Origin: JANJUO01 sp942492935
GTDB lineage: Bacteria > Bacteroidota > Ignavibacteria > Kapaibacteriales > UBA2268
Reading direction: 5' to 3'
Assembly: GCA_942492935.1 (NCBI GenBank)
Contig: OW818654.1
Coordinates: 1-64,000 of the forward strand
DNA: 64,000 bases
Under the pieces are notes generated by a model. The model was not told the origin of the DNA. It did not search any database and saw nothing but the letters and a program-made list of their open reading frames with translations. Below are positions 63,908 through 64,000 of this stretch, in pieces; position 1 is the first letter of the stretch, and the number at the start of each line of letters is the position of its first letter. Both the position numbers and the translations under genes were made by a program.

Positions 63908-64000
63908 ATGATAAACGAAGAGTTAATTGAAAGAATTAAAAGTATTAAATTACTTGTTATGGATGTAGATGGTACGCTGACAGATTCTGCTATGTACTAT
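63908..64000 (+). CDS. KdsC-like HAD phosphatase, N-terminal part (cut by window end)
   Basis: Only 31 codons are inside the window: MINEELIERIKSIKLLVMDV DGTLTDSAMYY. D-V-D-G-T-L-T-D is the HAD motif I, and the spacing and following Y-Y match 3-deoxy-D-manno-octulosonate 8-phosphate phosphatase (KdsC) and related tetrameric HAD enzymes, which supply Kdo for lipopolysaccharide. Continues beyond 64000. Confidence 0.75.
   Translation, partial: MINEELIERIKSIKLLVMDVDGTLTDSAMYY

Noticed and set aside
1..64000. tRNA, rRNA, tmRNA or riboswitch genes
   Set aside because: I looked for T-loop (GGTTCGAATCC) patterns, rRNA-conserved stretches and known riboswitch cores and found none; small structured RNAs could still be missed by eye.

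Overview
The window is a 64 kb AT-rich chromosomal segment (roughly 30% G+C by eye) from a Gram-negative bacterium of the Bacteroidota/Chlorobiota (FCB) branch. Five secreted proteins end in a type IX secretion (T9SS) type A sorting domain. There is a TonB-dependent receptor with a carboxypeptidase-like N-domain, an Omp28-like protein, a DUF2279 protein and a Bacteroidota-style promoter (TTTG-N19-TAATTTTG) ahead of rplS. The EF-G is of the spirochaete/mitochondrial (spdEFG1/mtEFG1) type. A deep FCB lineage such as Ignavibacteria or Kapabacteria would fit, but that is inference. No rRNA or tRNA gene was seen.

Layout. 0-6 kb: a giant T9SS cargo protein. 6-7.4 kb: AT-rich DNA and a tandem 134-bp repeat. 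7.4-9.2 kb: MarR regulator and a frameshifted acyl-CoA dehydrogenase. 9.3-13.1 kb: AbrB-like mini-gene, rpsU with a perfect Shine-Dalgarno, a SWIM-SNF2 helicase. 13.2-17.4 kb: two T9SS cargo proteins around a beta-carbonic anhydrase. 17.5-18.1 kb: five exact-period 107-bp repeats. 18.2-23.0 kb: two paralogous M1-peptidase-like secreted proteins whose zinc-binding motif is destroyed. 23.1-25.8 kb: inverted-repeat elements, then fusA. 25.9-30.8 kb: an accessory region of toxin-antitoxin-like modules (hicBA, DUF4160-DUF2442, DUF4258/YgiT, a second hicAB), several broken, with hairpin repeats. 31-40.5 kb: housekeeping genes (dapA, PAP2 phosphatase, rplS, lysS), an S74-chaperone fibre protein and a sigma/anti-sigma/lipoprotein operon. 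40.5-45 kb: repeat-rich gap, PAS membrane protein, a catalytically intact M1 peptidase with T9SS signal. 45-47.4 kb: second accessory region of small genes separated by the same hairpin repeats, including a second copy of the hicBA cassette. 48-64 kb: uvrA, outer-membrane barrel plus RsbW-like kinase, TonB receptor, WD40-like T9SS protein, DUF2279 protein, the prmA-ppx-recG operon and the start of a kdsC-like gene.

The most unusual signal is the pair of accessory regions. A 28-bp hairpin occurs seven times, the same hicBA pair is bounded by a hairpin on each side in two copies of almost identical length (589 and 587 bp) 20 kb apart in opposite orientation, and other small genes lie between further copies. 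This looks like a cassette-type mobile unit without a visible transposase or integrase. Several other genes carry single frameshifts or stops while every essential gene is intact. Intergenic DNA is full of REP-like palindromes, tandem arrays and short terminal-inverted-repeat elements.
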